A stretch of 27,394 nt of DNA. It comes from Chara braunii (lineage: Eukaryota > Streptophyta > Charophyceae > Charales > Characeae). Each line of letters starts with the position of its first letter. Positions within the stretch are counted from its first letter, which is position 1. The position numbers and the translations under genes are program-made. The DNA lies in the NCBI GenBank assembly GCA_003427395.1, contig BFEA01000246.1, forward strand, positions 546,265 through 573,658, read 5' to 3'. The notes under the pieces are model-generated. The model made no database searches. It was not told the DNA's origin and saw nothing but the letters and a program-made list of their open reading frames with translations. This document shows, piece by piece, positions 1-7,410 of this stretch.

Positions 1-232
1 AACCAACTAACCAACCGACCGACCAACCGATGACCAATCGACCGCCAACCGACCGACCAACCGACCCACCAACCGACCGACCAACGAACCCACATACCCA
101 CATACCCACATACCCACCCACCCACCACCAGCCAGCCCACCCACCCCCCTTTCAACCGACCCACCCACCAACCCATCCACCCACCAACCCATCCACCCAC
201 CAACCCAGCTACCTACCGATGGAAAATTTTGG
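1..232. repeat. CCAA/CCGA/CCCA simple-sequence repeat
   Basis: A degenerate tetranucleotide-based satellite. The left part alternates CCAACCGACCGA-type units and the right part is built from CCCACC and CCATCCAC units. All reading frames across it give low-complexity Pro/Thr or Gly/Val strings, so the open frames here are by-products of the repeat. The array runs off the left edge. Confidence 0.9.
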
Positions 233-955
233 ATAACAATTCCAAAAGAGGATACATTCAAACCAGGGATCATTATCCCAGTTTTCGACCTTCTTTTCAT
301 TTTCCGTTTCTGTTATAGTTTCTTGTCTTTGCCTGCAGACCCAGAACTTTGAGAGTATAATTCACGCCTTCCAAACATAGTCTGGGCACGACGATTAGAT
401 ATTGACGATTCGGCTTCGAAAAGGGGTCGGAGGTGAGTTTTCAGGTTCCAACAAGGTAATTTACGTAACAACCAGGAGGCCCAATCTTCTTGGTGAGCTG
501 CTGTGCAATCCCATGACTAAGACAATGGTTTCCTACACCACCCTTGCGGAGCAATTGGCGATCATTGTTCCACGGTGTTGAAGCTACGAGCAGATACATT
601 TCCGATTCTTGTCGGACTTTGGAAGGATGGAAGATCTCCCTGTTGATCTTGCATCAAGGAGCAACTGGAGGAAGCTGAAGAAGGCGTTTTGTGACACGGC
701 CTTCTCCTCCTCCTCATCCCTGCTCCCTTCTTCATCTCTACCTTCACCTTTTTCTTCTTTCTCTCTTTCGGATACGAAGGACTGTGTGGTGTTGCACATG
801 GCAATTCTAGCCTTCCTTGCCTTCCTTGCTTTCCTATCTTCCCTCGCTGTCCTTCCATTCCTCCTGTTCCTCGTCTCTGCATACTACTCCTGGCATCTCC
901 CTCTTCTACAACAAGCAGCTGACCAACAGGCCACCTCCCTTCCCCTACCCCTATC
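233..955. other. No recognisable gene; pyrimidine-rich stretch
   Basis: No conserved motif was recognised. From about 690 to 905 the plus strand is strongly pyrimidine-rich (TCC/TTC/CTT runs), which keeps frames open on both strands and gives a Ser/Leu/Phe-rich 123-residue plus frame at 609-980. It lies just beyond the last recognisable RT motif of the LINE on the minus strand, so it may be decayed LINE sequence. That is inference. Confidence 0.4.
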
Positions 956-1014
956 TATTGACAGGGAAAGGGGGTCGTAATCTGAAATATTTATGTTGAT
1001 TTGGGCATAACCTA

Positions 1015-1300
1015 TCATGTTGCTGTATAGGACTCTTATCCATTTGCAGAAGTTGGGTCCCACGCCTATTTTTCCATATCGGCATTGAGGAAGGCCTAGT
1101 TGAATTGATTGCAGGCCTTTTCAAAATTCAAGAAAAGAATCGCAGCCTTCATCCTCTGTTCCACGTTCTTTCTTGCAGATTGTTAAGGATCATGACATTG
1201 TCTAAAATGTATCTTCCAGGGATAAGACCTTCCTTGCCTATGTAAGAGCATTCATTCGTAAGGTTCAAAACCCTGAGGGATAAAACTTCTGCTAGGATAT
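1015..1300 (-). pseudogene. LINE reverse transcriptase, central motifs, frameshifted
   Basis: Three consecutive non-LTR RT motifs are visible on the minus strand, each in a different frame. First is EGLIPGRYILDNVMILNNL (about 1235-1165; family GFipGRsI.DNi...). Second is AAILFLNFEKACNQFN (about 1150-1095; family motif A, lDfeKAyDrv, whose catalytic Asp is Asn here). Third is IGVGPNFCKWIRVLYSN (about 1075-1012; family lGfg..f..wi..ly). The later QGxPlsP and YADD motifs were not found downstream. The loss of the motif A Asp and the frame changes mean it cannot encode an active enzyme. Confidence 0.8.
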
Positions 1301-1492
1301 CACCAAGCTGGTACTCGAGAACTTTCCCAGGCTGCCCTTCTCCCACCTGTCTTCATAGAAAAAAAAAAAAAAGAAGGTTAGTAATTTGTCCGCCAGCGTG
1401 GGCCCGAATTATTCCCATTAAGGGTCCCCGAGCTGGAACTGAAGAACGTTCCCAGGCCTCCCATCTCCCAACCGTCCTCATAGAAGGTTCAT
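1300..1492 (-). repeat. Partial duplication in LINE RT fingers, with an A14 run between copies
   Basis: Minus-strand CTATGAGGACGGTTGGGAGA... (from about 1485) and CTATGAAGACAGGTGGGAGA... (from about 1358) are diverged copies of the same RT segment. They translate to YEDGWEMGGLGTFFSSS and YEDRWEKGSLGKFSSTS. Between them lie an A14 tract on the plus strand (1359-1372) and unaligned sequence. The second copy then jumps directly to LAEVLSLRV, so the segment that normally links these motifs is missing. Confidence 0.65.
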
Positions 1493-1662
1493 AAGTCGTC
1501 CCTCAGCATTGGCGAGAATCATTCCCAGAATCCCTTTGTAAGACCGTCCATTCCTGCTGTCGTGTTGTTCCTCACGCGTTTGAGGGCGACACACAGTTCT
1601 TTGTTCGTCAAGCGCTTGTCAAGTTCGTCTGCCAGTTCTGGTGAGATGGTCCTTTCTCGGTT
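1480..1662 (-). pseudogene. LINE reverse transcriptase, N-terminal finger segment
   Basis: The minus-strand frame reads RERTISPELADELDKRLTN, then KELCVALKRVRNNTTAGMDG followed by LTKGFWE. This matches the start of the non-LTR RT domain, where LINEs have (L/I)S.e....l...it..El..al..m...kapG.DGl...F(y/w). Stops follow FWE and again after RDDL, so the frame is dead. The next motif on the same strand, FYEDGWEMGGLG, corresponds to the family's f...f..G.lp segment. Confidence 0.75.
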
Positions 1663-1989
1663 TTAAATCATCTTCACATGGGCTTGTTTATGTCACTGTG
1701 GTGCTGGTTGCAGGGTTGTTATTTGGTACAGGTCTCCATTAAACCTTGTGCATTTGCCAGCATCCTTTCTTCATTCCTCTTGATAGCAATTGGGTCTTTC
1801 GGGCCCGTTAGGCATGAGGGATACGGCCTTAATCGCTGTGAAAAGTGTCTTGACGCAGATCTAGTCAATGCGTGATATTGAACCTCTACTGTCTTCACCC
1901 GAATAGAATGCCCGGCCAATACTGCTGCATCTGGACCGAAGCTTGTGCCAAATACAACTATAATGAGCGTTCTCTTCGGTTGAAGACAG

Positions 1990-3045
1990 TAGTCCTTGAC
2001 ACTCCCACTGCTGCCGTGCTGCAAGCTCTTCCCTAGCAGATTGAAGTACACTGGTATGAAGCAGGGAGGAAGGCCTCTTGCCAATAGAACATATCTTCCT
2101 CTGTCTCGTTCCTATCAGATCCGTTCAAGGCGTAACCTATCATCCTTGCATGAATCTCCAGTCCTTGATACTCCCACTGCTTCCTTACTGCAAGCTCTTC
2201 CCTAGCAGATTCAAGTACACTGGTACGAAGCAGGGAGGACTCCCACTGCTTCCTTACTGCAAGCTCTTCCGTAGCAGATTCAAGTACACTGGTACGAAGC
2301 AGGGAGGAAGGGCCTCTTGCCGATAGAATGTATCTTCCTGCGTCTCGTTTCTATCAGATCCGTTTAATGCGTAATCTATCATCCTTGCATGAATTTCTAG
2401 TCCCTGATACTCCCACTGCTTCCGTACTGCAAGCTCTTCCCTAGCAGATTCCAGTACACTGGTCTGACGCAGGGAGAAAGGGCCTCTTGCCAAATTGTCT
2501 TCCACTAGTGCAATAGAACGTATCTTCCTCCATCTCTTCCTATCAGATGTATGTTCCTTGAAGAGGTTGCAGATGCTACGCTAGGGTAGCATAATTACTA
2601 ATTAGCTGTCTTGGAACCACCCACTCCTATCTCTCTTGGGATGGCAAAAGGCCGCCCTTCAAGTCATTCCATATCTGTAGTCCCTCACACTCCCACTGCT
2701 ATCATGCTGCCGCAAGATTTTTCCTAGCAGATTCAAGTACGCTGGTAAGAAGCACGGAGGTAGGGCCTCTTGTCAAATTGTCTTGCACTAGTATTTAGTA
2801 CAACAAGGTATCTTCTTCATCAATGTCTTTCTATCGGATAAAATGTTTCCCGAGGTTTTGGATGCTAAGAGCTTTTGAGGAGCTGAAGTAGCATCTAGAA
2901 CGTCGGAGAGATGAGTGAAGATACCTTGTTGTTGTACTAAATACTACTCGGCTACTCAAAGGTTGCATCATTGGAACCACTCCTATCTATCTCGGGATGC
3001 CAAAGAGGCTCCACAGAGCAAGTCATTCCACGCCACTGTCATCAT
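1990..3045 (-). repeat. Tandem duplications inside the LINE linker
   Basis: A segment beginning CTCCCACTGCT on the plus strand recurs at 2002, 2171, 2240, 2410 and 2690 (spacings 169, 69, 170 and 280). The repeated part includes CAAGCTCTTCCCTAGCAGATT and the following TACACTGGT...AAGCAGGGAGG. Larger copies also repeat a TCATCCTTGCATGAAT block, and a TTGGAACCAC...GGGATG block recurs at about 2613 and 2971. On the minus strand the units read as variations of a charged segment (…EELAVRKQWEYQGLEIHARM…), which fits the poorly conserved region between LINE endonuclease and RT. Spacings of about 170 and about 69+100 suggest one full unit plus a partial one. Confidence 0.75.
2796..2945. repeat. Short inverted repeat around about 100 bp
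   Basis: TATTTAGTACAACAAGGTATCTTC at about 2796-2819 recurs as its reverse complement at about 2918-2944, with a 3-bp GTT insertion in the second arm. It sits inside the rearranged LINE linker, so it probably records an inverted duplication during decay of that copy and not a functional hairpin. Confidence 0.6.
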
Positions 3046-3109
3046 GTCACAAAAGGTTGGATTACATAGGAGGAAGCCGTTCGGTTTGAAAAGACCTGCC
3101 CCTTTTCGA

Positions 3110-3503
3110 ATAGGAAGCTCAAAGCTGAAGGGAGTTTGATGGACTTGTGATCCAGGCCTGTGTATGCCGCCAGTAGGTGTGTAGCTGAATCCTTTACTGC
3201 ACCCATCGGCGATTCTGAGATCAGATAAGCGTGAATCCAAGGAAAGGCAGCGTGTTGCCTGGAATTTTCCTTGGCCAGCTCTCACAGGGTACGGCCTGGG
3301 TCGTGGAGGCTATCGGCAGTCGTCAGTCTATGACGTACAGGGAATGCCTCCAGTGACAGTTGGATAGCTGCAGTAGGGGAGATTCTATAATATGTTGTGT
3401 TCCAGTTCCCTGCTAAGATGTAGGGTCTCATATCTTCTGTAGAACACCTGACAAGGATTTGAAATTTGGATGAAGTTTGTTCGCAGGTGTTGATTTCACA
3501 CAT
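3110..3503 (-). pseudogene. LINE endonuclease (EEP/APE-like) C-terminal fragment, frameshifted
   Basis: In LINEs this endonuclease nicks target DNA to prime reverse transcription. Two minus-strand frames carry it. The first (3503-3282) contains RPYILAGNWNTT, matching the family's GDFN/GDWN metal- and DNA-contact motif, but with the key Asp changed to Asn. After a frameshift near 3283 the second frame carries a degraded C-terminal part. At 3110-3018 it reads RKGAGLFKPNGFLLCNP followed by a WND motif, which matches the conserved segment after the endonuclease in plant LINEs (GpGyWrlN...L.d..f...i...w). The catalytic His region (SDH) was not recognised. A pseudogene fragment; the family call is firm and exact borders are approximate. 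Confidence 0.7.
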
Positions 3504-3603
3504 CTGATGGTCTATATTGCCTTTTCATCACTCAGTATGGATGTTTGGTGGGTCAATACTTTCCACTGGACTTCCCTGTTTTAAACCTCGCAAGTTTGGC
3601 TTA

Positions 3604-3745
3604 TTGTGCCATTATGGCAGACGGGAATGCTTCCGGAAGTAACCAATGCCGTCCAGGAGCGTGCGTGAGTCATTTTCGTAAACCTCTTGACTTGCTGGTG
3701 GAAAAGGAGCCAGAGTCGTATGGTTCTGTGTTTTTTTTTTTTTTT
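3604..3745. repeat. Interspersed repeat family R1, copy 1 (ends in T15)
   Basis: This stretch shares several blocks with 8330-8480. They are GCCAT-ATGG near the start, GCGTGCGTGAGT, a CGACTTGC/TGACTTGC-GGTGGA block, and AAAGGAGCCAGA followed by GGTTCTG. Here the conserved part ends in T15 (3731-3745). The relation is seen by eye, the family is unidentified, and it could be a SINE-like sequence or an untranslated part of a larger element. Confidence 0.5.
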
Positions 3746-3769
3746 AAGAAGAAAAAAAAGAGAGGCAGA

Positions 3770-3832
3770 CAGAAATGGGCACCTTGCAGTTCGGGAATGG
3801 GCACTTTGTGGCTTGAGAATGGGCACATTGCC
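3770..3832 (+). repeat. Three short GGGAATGGGCAC-type repeats
   Basis: Three imperfect copies of GAATGGGCAC follow each other at about 20-23-bp spacing, just before the left boundary of the ribozyme-family element A. No function can be assigned. Confidence 0.6.
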
Positions 3833-3845
3833 CAAGTGTAGTACA

Positions 3846-4570
3846 CTTAAGTTGTGCTAAATCGTTGGTGCCTGTTTGTATGGAGGGTCTGCAACACTAT
3901 CAAGGCAGGTGGGGGATGCCTGTGCCTCTTGTGTTTTCCAGTGGGCACTCTAGACATTCGGCTTACTGCGAACTCGACAGGACAGTACGAAGAAGTGTCC
4001 TTAACTCTCAAGTATGCAACGTGCTTGGTTTCGCAGTCCAAGTCCGTTAGAGTAAATCAGCAGGCTCACGAGACGAAGTGTCTCTATCGATCCTCAAAGG
4101 CCATACGCCAGACGCACGGAAACTGCATCCTGGCTGCTGATGCTGACGTGAACCCGCAGTCTGCTGGGTCTTCCATATGACGTGAATAGTCAATAGTCTG
4201 CGCGCTTTGCTCCTTGCCGCTACCATGGGTTTCTGTGCTGTTGTGCGCCTTGCTGTGTGATGTCCCACCCGCTGCACGCCTGCTTGCCTTACTATGTGCT
4301 GCCTAATGCTATTGCGCTGAGTGCCTTGCTGTGTTGTTGTGTGCCCTCCCTCCCGCCCACCAGCCTGCCCGCCCGCCCACCCGCTTGCCTTGCTGCCTGC
4401 CTGCTATCTTGTGCTGTAAGTTGCCTTGTCCATGCCATGCTGCATACTTGGCTGTATTTGCCCATTCGCATAAGGGTTTGAACCATGGTTACGACCGGAA
4501 GTAATGTCAGGGGATCCTGCAGACCGTTGAGGGTCAGCCTCCTGATCTGTCACTACTGTGTTTGTTCTGT
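3846..4570 (+). mobile_element. Ribozyme-bearing element, copy A (ribozyme decayed)
   Basis: Collinear blocks are shared with 6621-7410. These are a left block (CTTAAGTTGTGC at 3846 against CTTAAGTAGTGC at 6620), a middle block with CCTGGCT, GAACC, CAGTCTGC and GCTTTGCTCC (4131-4213 against 6745-6823), and CTTGCTGTG-type GC-rich repeats. The right block holds GGGATCCTGCAGA...CAGCCTCCTGAT (4511-4546 against 7343-7379). No coding potential was recognised. Copy A is shorter because it has fewer internal CTTGC-rich repeats. It is probably a non-autonomous retroelement; the mobile status is inferred from two dispersed copies. Confidence 0.6.
4521..4570 (+). pseudogene. Decayed hammerhead ribozyme
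   Basis: Position by position this matches the left half of the intact ribozyme at 7353-7408. It has an AGACCG strand, TT in the cleavage-site position (GUU is a permitted triplet), GAG/CTC for stem I (4529-4531 with 4539-4541), then CTGAT (4542-4546). The rest of the core is gone: CTGTC replaces the GAGTC that follows CTGAT in the intact copy, no stem II partner follows, and no GAAA is present. It should not self-cleave. Confidence 0.6.
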
Positions 4571-4639
4571 GTTGTTTCATTGTCTGTGTGGTCTGGCTCA
4601 CCCGCAAATTGCATTCGAAGCATAGATTATGGTCTTATC

Positions 4640-5040
4640 GTTCGGAATAGTCATGTCCTACGTTCCATTATGGGATGCGCCTGTTCCATGCCTGCAAGTT
4701 TTTGTTCCTAAGCTGAGCCCTACATAGTACATACGTATATGACCTTTACTGGAGAAGGGTTGAGTTTGTGAGTGAAGTGAGACCTGTGACATTGTATTCC
4801 AGTCTATATACAATACGAATACAATACAGACTCCAATTGGCATCTATCTATAGATAGTAAGCCATCGTAGTGCGATATATTATTTCGGAGCTCTGCTAGT
4901 ATGAGGTCTTGTACCACGATGGATCATTCATGTGCACGCACACTTTCACACACACAAAAACACACACATGCAATGAATTGCAGGTTTCAGGTGGGTTGTA
5001 CACTAACTAGGTGTGACCGTGTTTGCTGTTTCCTTGTTCT
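4640..5040. other. No recognised feature
   Basis: There is no gene, motif or clear repeat apart from a short CACACA-rich patch at about 4935-4970. Open frames are short and not protein-like. Confidence 0.5.
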
Positions 5041-5665
5041 CAGCCTTGCGGGACTTGATCTCGTGACCTGTAGTTTGTGTGTGTCGTTTGCTAGCTTTGA
5101 GTCCTATTGGGCTTGATCCTTGGATCTGTCGCTAGTAGTCTCTATTAAGCAGTCTTAGGCCTTCAGCCTTTGTTGTTTTGTCCTTTTCTACTCTTCTAGA
5201 AACCAGTAGGCCCGTAGGCCTTTTCTTGTGCTAGATTCCCCTGTTGCCAGTTTCTGGTCTAGATGCTTGTACGTAGATCTTGACTGTTGGGCCCTAGATC
5301 TGCACTGTTTGGGCGGCCAGATAGGGGTTGCTGTTTGGATGGTCGGATAGGGGTTGCTTGTTTTCAGCCTTGCGGGACTTGATCTCATGACCTGTAGTTT
5401 GTGTGTGTCGTTTGCTAGCTTTGAGTCTTATTGGGCTTGATCCTTGGATCTGTCGCTAGTGGTCTCTCTTAAGCAGTCTTAGGCCTTCAGCCTTTGTTGT
5501 TTTGTCCTTTTCTGCTCTTCTAGAAACTAGTAGGCCCGTAGGCCTTTTCTTGTGCTAGATTCCCCTGTTGCCAGTTTCTGGTCTAGGTGCATGTACGTAG
5601 ATCTTGACTGTTGGGCCCTAGATCTGCACTGTTTGGACGGTCAGATAGGGGTTGCTGTTTGGTGT
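5041..5665 (+). repeat. 324-bp direct tandem duplication
   Basis: The sequence starting CAGCCTTGCGGGACTTGATCTC at 5041 restarts at 5365, with about 95% identity by eye over the unit. The second copy ends near 5663 at GGTTGCTGTTTGG. The unit contains TAGATC and GATCTA words flanking a GGGCCC, and several GGCCT words. A local sub-duplication (GGTCGGATAGGGGTTGCT after GGCCAGATAGGGGTTGCT) is at the end of copy 1. High identity suggests a recent event or an assembly duplication. No coding function was recognised. Confidence 0.9.
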
Positions 5666-5982
5666 GTCTTAGGTCTAGGAAAGTCGGGCTGAAGTAGGCT
5701 GTGCCCGACTAGTTTCGGGCTTTTCTCATTTTGGCTGGGGGGACGACGAGGGAAACGGGCAGCACTATTTCCAGCGCAGGCTCTTCGTCTTCATGAGATT
5801 GGTGGGTAGCCGTAGCTGGGTTGCCCAGCTCCTGAAGCCAGCGCAGGGTGATTGTCTCACCTTGGCGCTGGTTTCCTTATCGTGGTGGTGCTGTTTGGGG
5901 GTAGGAGGCGCTGCCATCTTCAGCAATGTCAAAAGCAGACATTTCCACCTTCTTCATCGTACTGGTAGATTTTTCTTCTTCT

Positions 5983-6225
5983 TCATTGAATACTGGTCTT
6001 CTTCTCTATGGGAGCTATGGGTGCTGCTTGATGGAAGGCGCTGTGGATTGTGTCATCTGATAGGTACCAGATCAGCGCCTGTGACCTGCAAACTTCTGGC
6101 GTCTGGACCATATGATAGTGGAGTTCCATACCCGGGTTTTGGAGGAGGAAGGAGGGAGTTGAAGACTCCATAAAAATTCGTTGAGTGCTGTTGGGGGATT
6201 GAACGGCGGTGTAGGTTGAAGCCAT
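5983..6225 (-). CDS. Hypothetical 80-residue frame with plant-like start context
   Basis: I do not recognise this protein. It is listed because the minus-strand ATG at 6225-6223 sits in AACCATGGCTTC, close to the plant translation-start consensus, and the first codons read MASTYTAVQSPNSTQRIF, which looks like an ordinary N-terminus and not repeat by-product. The frame runs 80 codons to a stop at 5983. If real, it may be a first exon with a splice donor before the stop (a candidate GT lies in ACCAGTATTC near the end), but none is demonstrable. An overlapping 105-residue frame covers 6053-6370. No upstream promoter was identified; a CA microsatellite lies about 220 bp upstream. Equally it could be chance. 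Confidence 0.25.
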   Translation of the reverse strand: MASTYTAVQSPNSTQRIFMESSTPSFLLQNPGMELHYHMVQTPEVCRSQALIWYLSDDTIHSAFHQAAPIAPIEKKTSIQ

Positions 6226-6442
6226 GGTTGAGATTCTCGGATGCATGAGCCTTGATTGATTGGCGGAGGAAGGGGGAATTAAAATTGGAAATTCGCAATT
6301 CAATTTTATGTGTACATTTTGCTTCCGTTGCATATCCCTCTCCGGCCTTGTGTGGATTTGCCTCCTCCAAGTCTACTTTGCAATTGCATGCATGTACGGA
6401 AGTGTGTGATTTTGTTGTGGATCAAAATTCAATCAGGCACAT

Positions 6443-6478
6443 AATACACAAACACACACAAACACACACAAACACACA

Positions 6479-6531
<53 letters not shown>
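6443..6531. repeat. CA microsatellite with 10-bp AAACACACAC higher-order units
   Basis: Four or so AAACACACAC decamers (from about 6450) pass into a pure CA tract ending at about 6531. All frames here translate as His/Thr strings and are artefacts. Confidence 0.95.
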
Positions 6532-6533
<2 letters not shown>

Positions 6534-6746
6534 AGTTTTATGTAAGTTTGTCTTCCCCCTGTCGTTTGTCTTTTCTCTGATTTTTTCTAAGTACTTTGTT
6601 GTGAGCCCAACCGAGCACCCTTAAGTAGTGCCAAACAGTCGGTGGTTCCTCGTTTGGAGTGCCTACTGGACTCTTAGGGGGGCCGCTTGGTTCGGGACGT
6701 CTGTGTTGCCTGTGGGTGATGACAGATGCTCGCCGGAGTGTCTCCC

Positions 6747-6792
6747 TGGCTCAGTTGGTGGTGGGAACCAACAGTCTGCGGGGTTCAATCGT
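6747..6792 (+). promoter_or_regulatory. tRNA-like RNA polymerase III A box and B box
   Basis: TGGCTCAGTTGG at 6747-6758 fits the tRNA A-box consensus exactly. GGTTCAATCGT at 6782-6792 is a near match to the B box, with one off-consensus position at its end. The spacing is about 23 nt, shorter than the usual 30 or more, so the anticodon arm is reduced and this is not a tRNA gene. The same place in copy A (about 4132-4180) is alignable but has lost both boxes. It could be a SINE-type internal promoter; a tRNA-derived relic is the alternative. Confidence 0.45.
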
Positions 6793-7352
6793 GATATGAG
6801 TAGGTCATGTGCCGCTTTGCTCCATGTTGGATGTGGGGACGGCCTCATCTGCGCTCCACCGCTGCCCTGCTGCCTGTCCCACTTCCTTCGCATGTGGTTC
6901 TTTGCAGGTTGATATGTTCGCTATGTGGTGTGGCCGTGTTGTTTGGTGTTGCCTTGCTCTTCGCTGCTCCGCTGCCTTGCTGCCCTTCCGCTGGCCGTGC
7001 CTTCCGTGTTTGCTGCTAGCGGGCATTGTTGGATGGTTGCCTTGTTGCTGTGTGCCTTGTGCTTCGCTCCACGGTTGCCGAGCTTCTGGCCCGCTCACCC
7101 TGTCGTCCCTTGCAGTGTGGTTACCTTGCTTGTGTTGCCTTGTGCCTCAATACACGGTTGCCGCGCTGCATATCCTGCGTGCCATGTCATTCCTTGCAGT
7201 CGGTTTTGGCATTGTGCAGCCGTGTTGCCTCTACTGTGCTGCCTGGTGCTCCACAGGGTTGCTGCCCGGTGCTATGTTCTGCTTGGGGACAGTCTTCCTT
7301 CAACTAGGGTCAAAGGGTTCATGACCCAAACCATCAAATACGGGGATTCCGC

Positions 7353-7408
7353 AGATTGTCGAGCGTTCAGCCTCCTGATGAGTCGGTGCAACTCCGACGA
7401 AACAATCT
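7353..7408 (+). ncRNA. Hammerhead ribozyme, type III topology
   Basis: This is a self-cleaving RNA motif. Stem III is AGATTG (7353-7358) paired with CAATCT (7403-7408), six perfect pairs plus the T7359-A7402 core pair. The cleavage triplet is GTC (7358-7360), with cleavage expected after C7360. Stem I is GAG (7361-7363) with CTC (7372-7374), closing an 8-nt loop. The core CTGATGA is at 7375-7381. Stem II is GTCGG (7382-7386) with CCGAC (7394-7398), loop TGCAACT. The core GAAA is at 7399-7402. All invariant nucleotides, including the G10.1-C11.1 pair, are present. The short stem I is the only weak point; C7364-G7370 with a bulged C could add a fourth pair. Chance occurrence of the whole pattern is very unlikely. 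It lies at the 3' end of element B and would generate a defined RNA end there. Confidence 0.92.
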
Positions 7409-7410
7409 AT

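Larger units (their letters stand above)
960..3505 (-). mobile_element. Degenerate LINE (non-LTR retrotransposon) ORF2, minus strand
   Basis: Read on the minus strand, the motifs appear in the order expected for a plant L1-like ORF2. These are endonuclease end (about 3503-3115), the post-endonuclease segment (about 3110-3020), linker (about 3020-1700), RT fingers (about 1660-1480), and RT palm start (1240-1015). The protein is broken by many stops and frameshifts, and the linker and fingers carry internal tandem duplications. No 5' UTR/ORF1 or clear 3' end was found. The copy is dead. Assignment rests on several independent family motifs seen by eye, described in the sub-features. Confidence 0.8.
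6621..7410 (+). mobile_element. Ribozyme-bearing element, copy B (intact hammerhead at 3' end)
   Basis: About 790 bp, related to 3846-4570. In order it has a left block, a tRNA-like A-box/B-box pair (6747-6792), and a long GC-rich middle built from degenerate repeats of roughly 80-110 bp. Words such as GTTGCCTTGTGC, CCACGGTTGCCG and CCTTGCAGT recur around 7040, 7130 and 7210 in that middle. The ribozyme ends the element (7353-7408). Long open frames across the middle (up to 248 codons) are Cys/Leu/Ala-rich strings from the repeats and show no domain. Known non-autonomous elements with hammerheads include plant retrozymes and the schistosome Sm-alpha SINE-like family. LTRs, a primer-binding site and target duplications were not found here, so the class is open. 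Confidence 0.6.

Noticed and set aside
609-980. 123-codon plus frame with a hydrophobic LAFLAFLAFL segment, resembling a membrane protein
   Set aside because: The frame is produced by TCC/CTT-rich low-complexity DNA, has no homology I recognise, and lies antisense to sequence just beyond a LINE RT.
3854-4180. 108-codon plus frame as a small protein gene
   Set aside because: It lies inside element A, whose homologous copy B does not preserve the frame.
6747-6792. A functional tRNA gene at the A/B boxes
   Set aside because: No acceptor stem or full anticodon arm can be folded, and the box spacing is too short.
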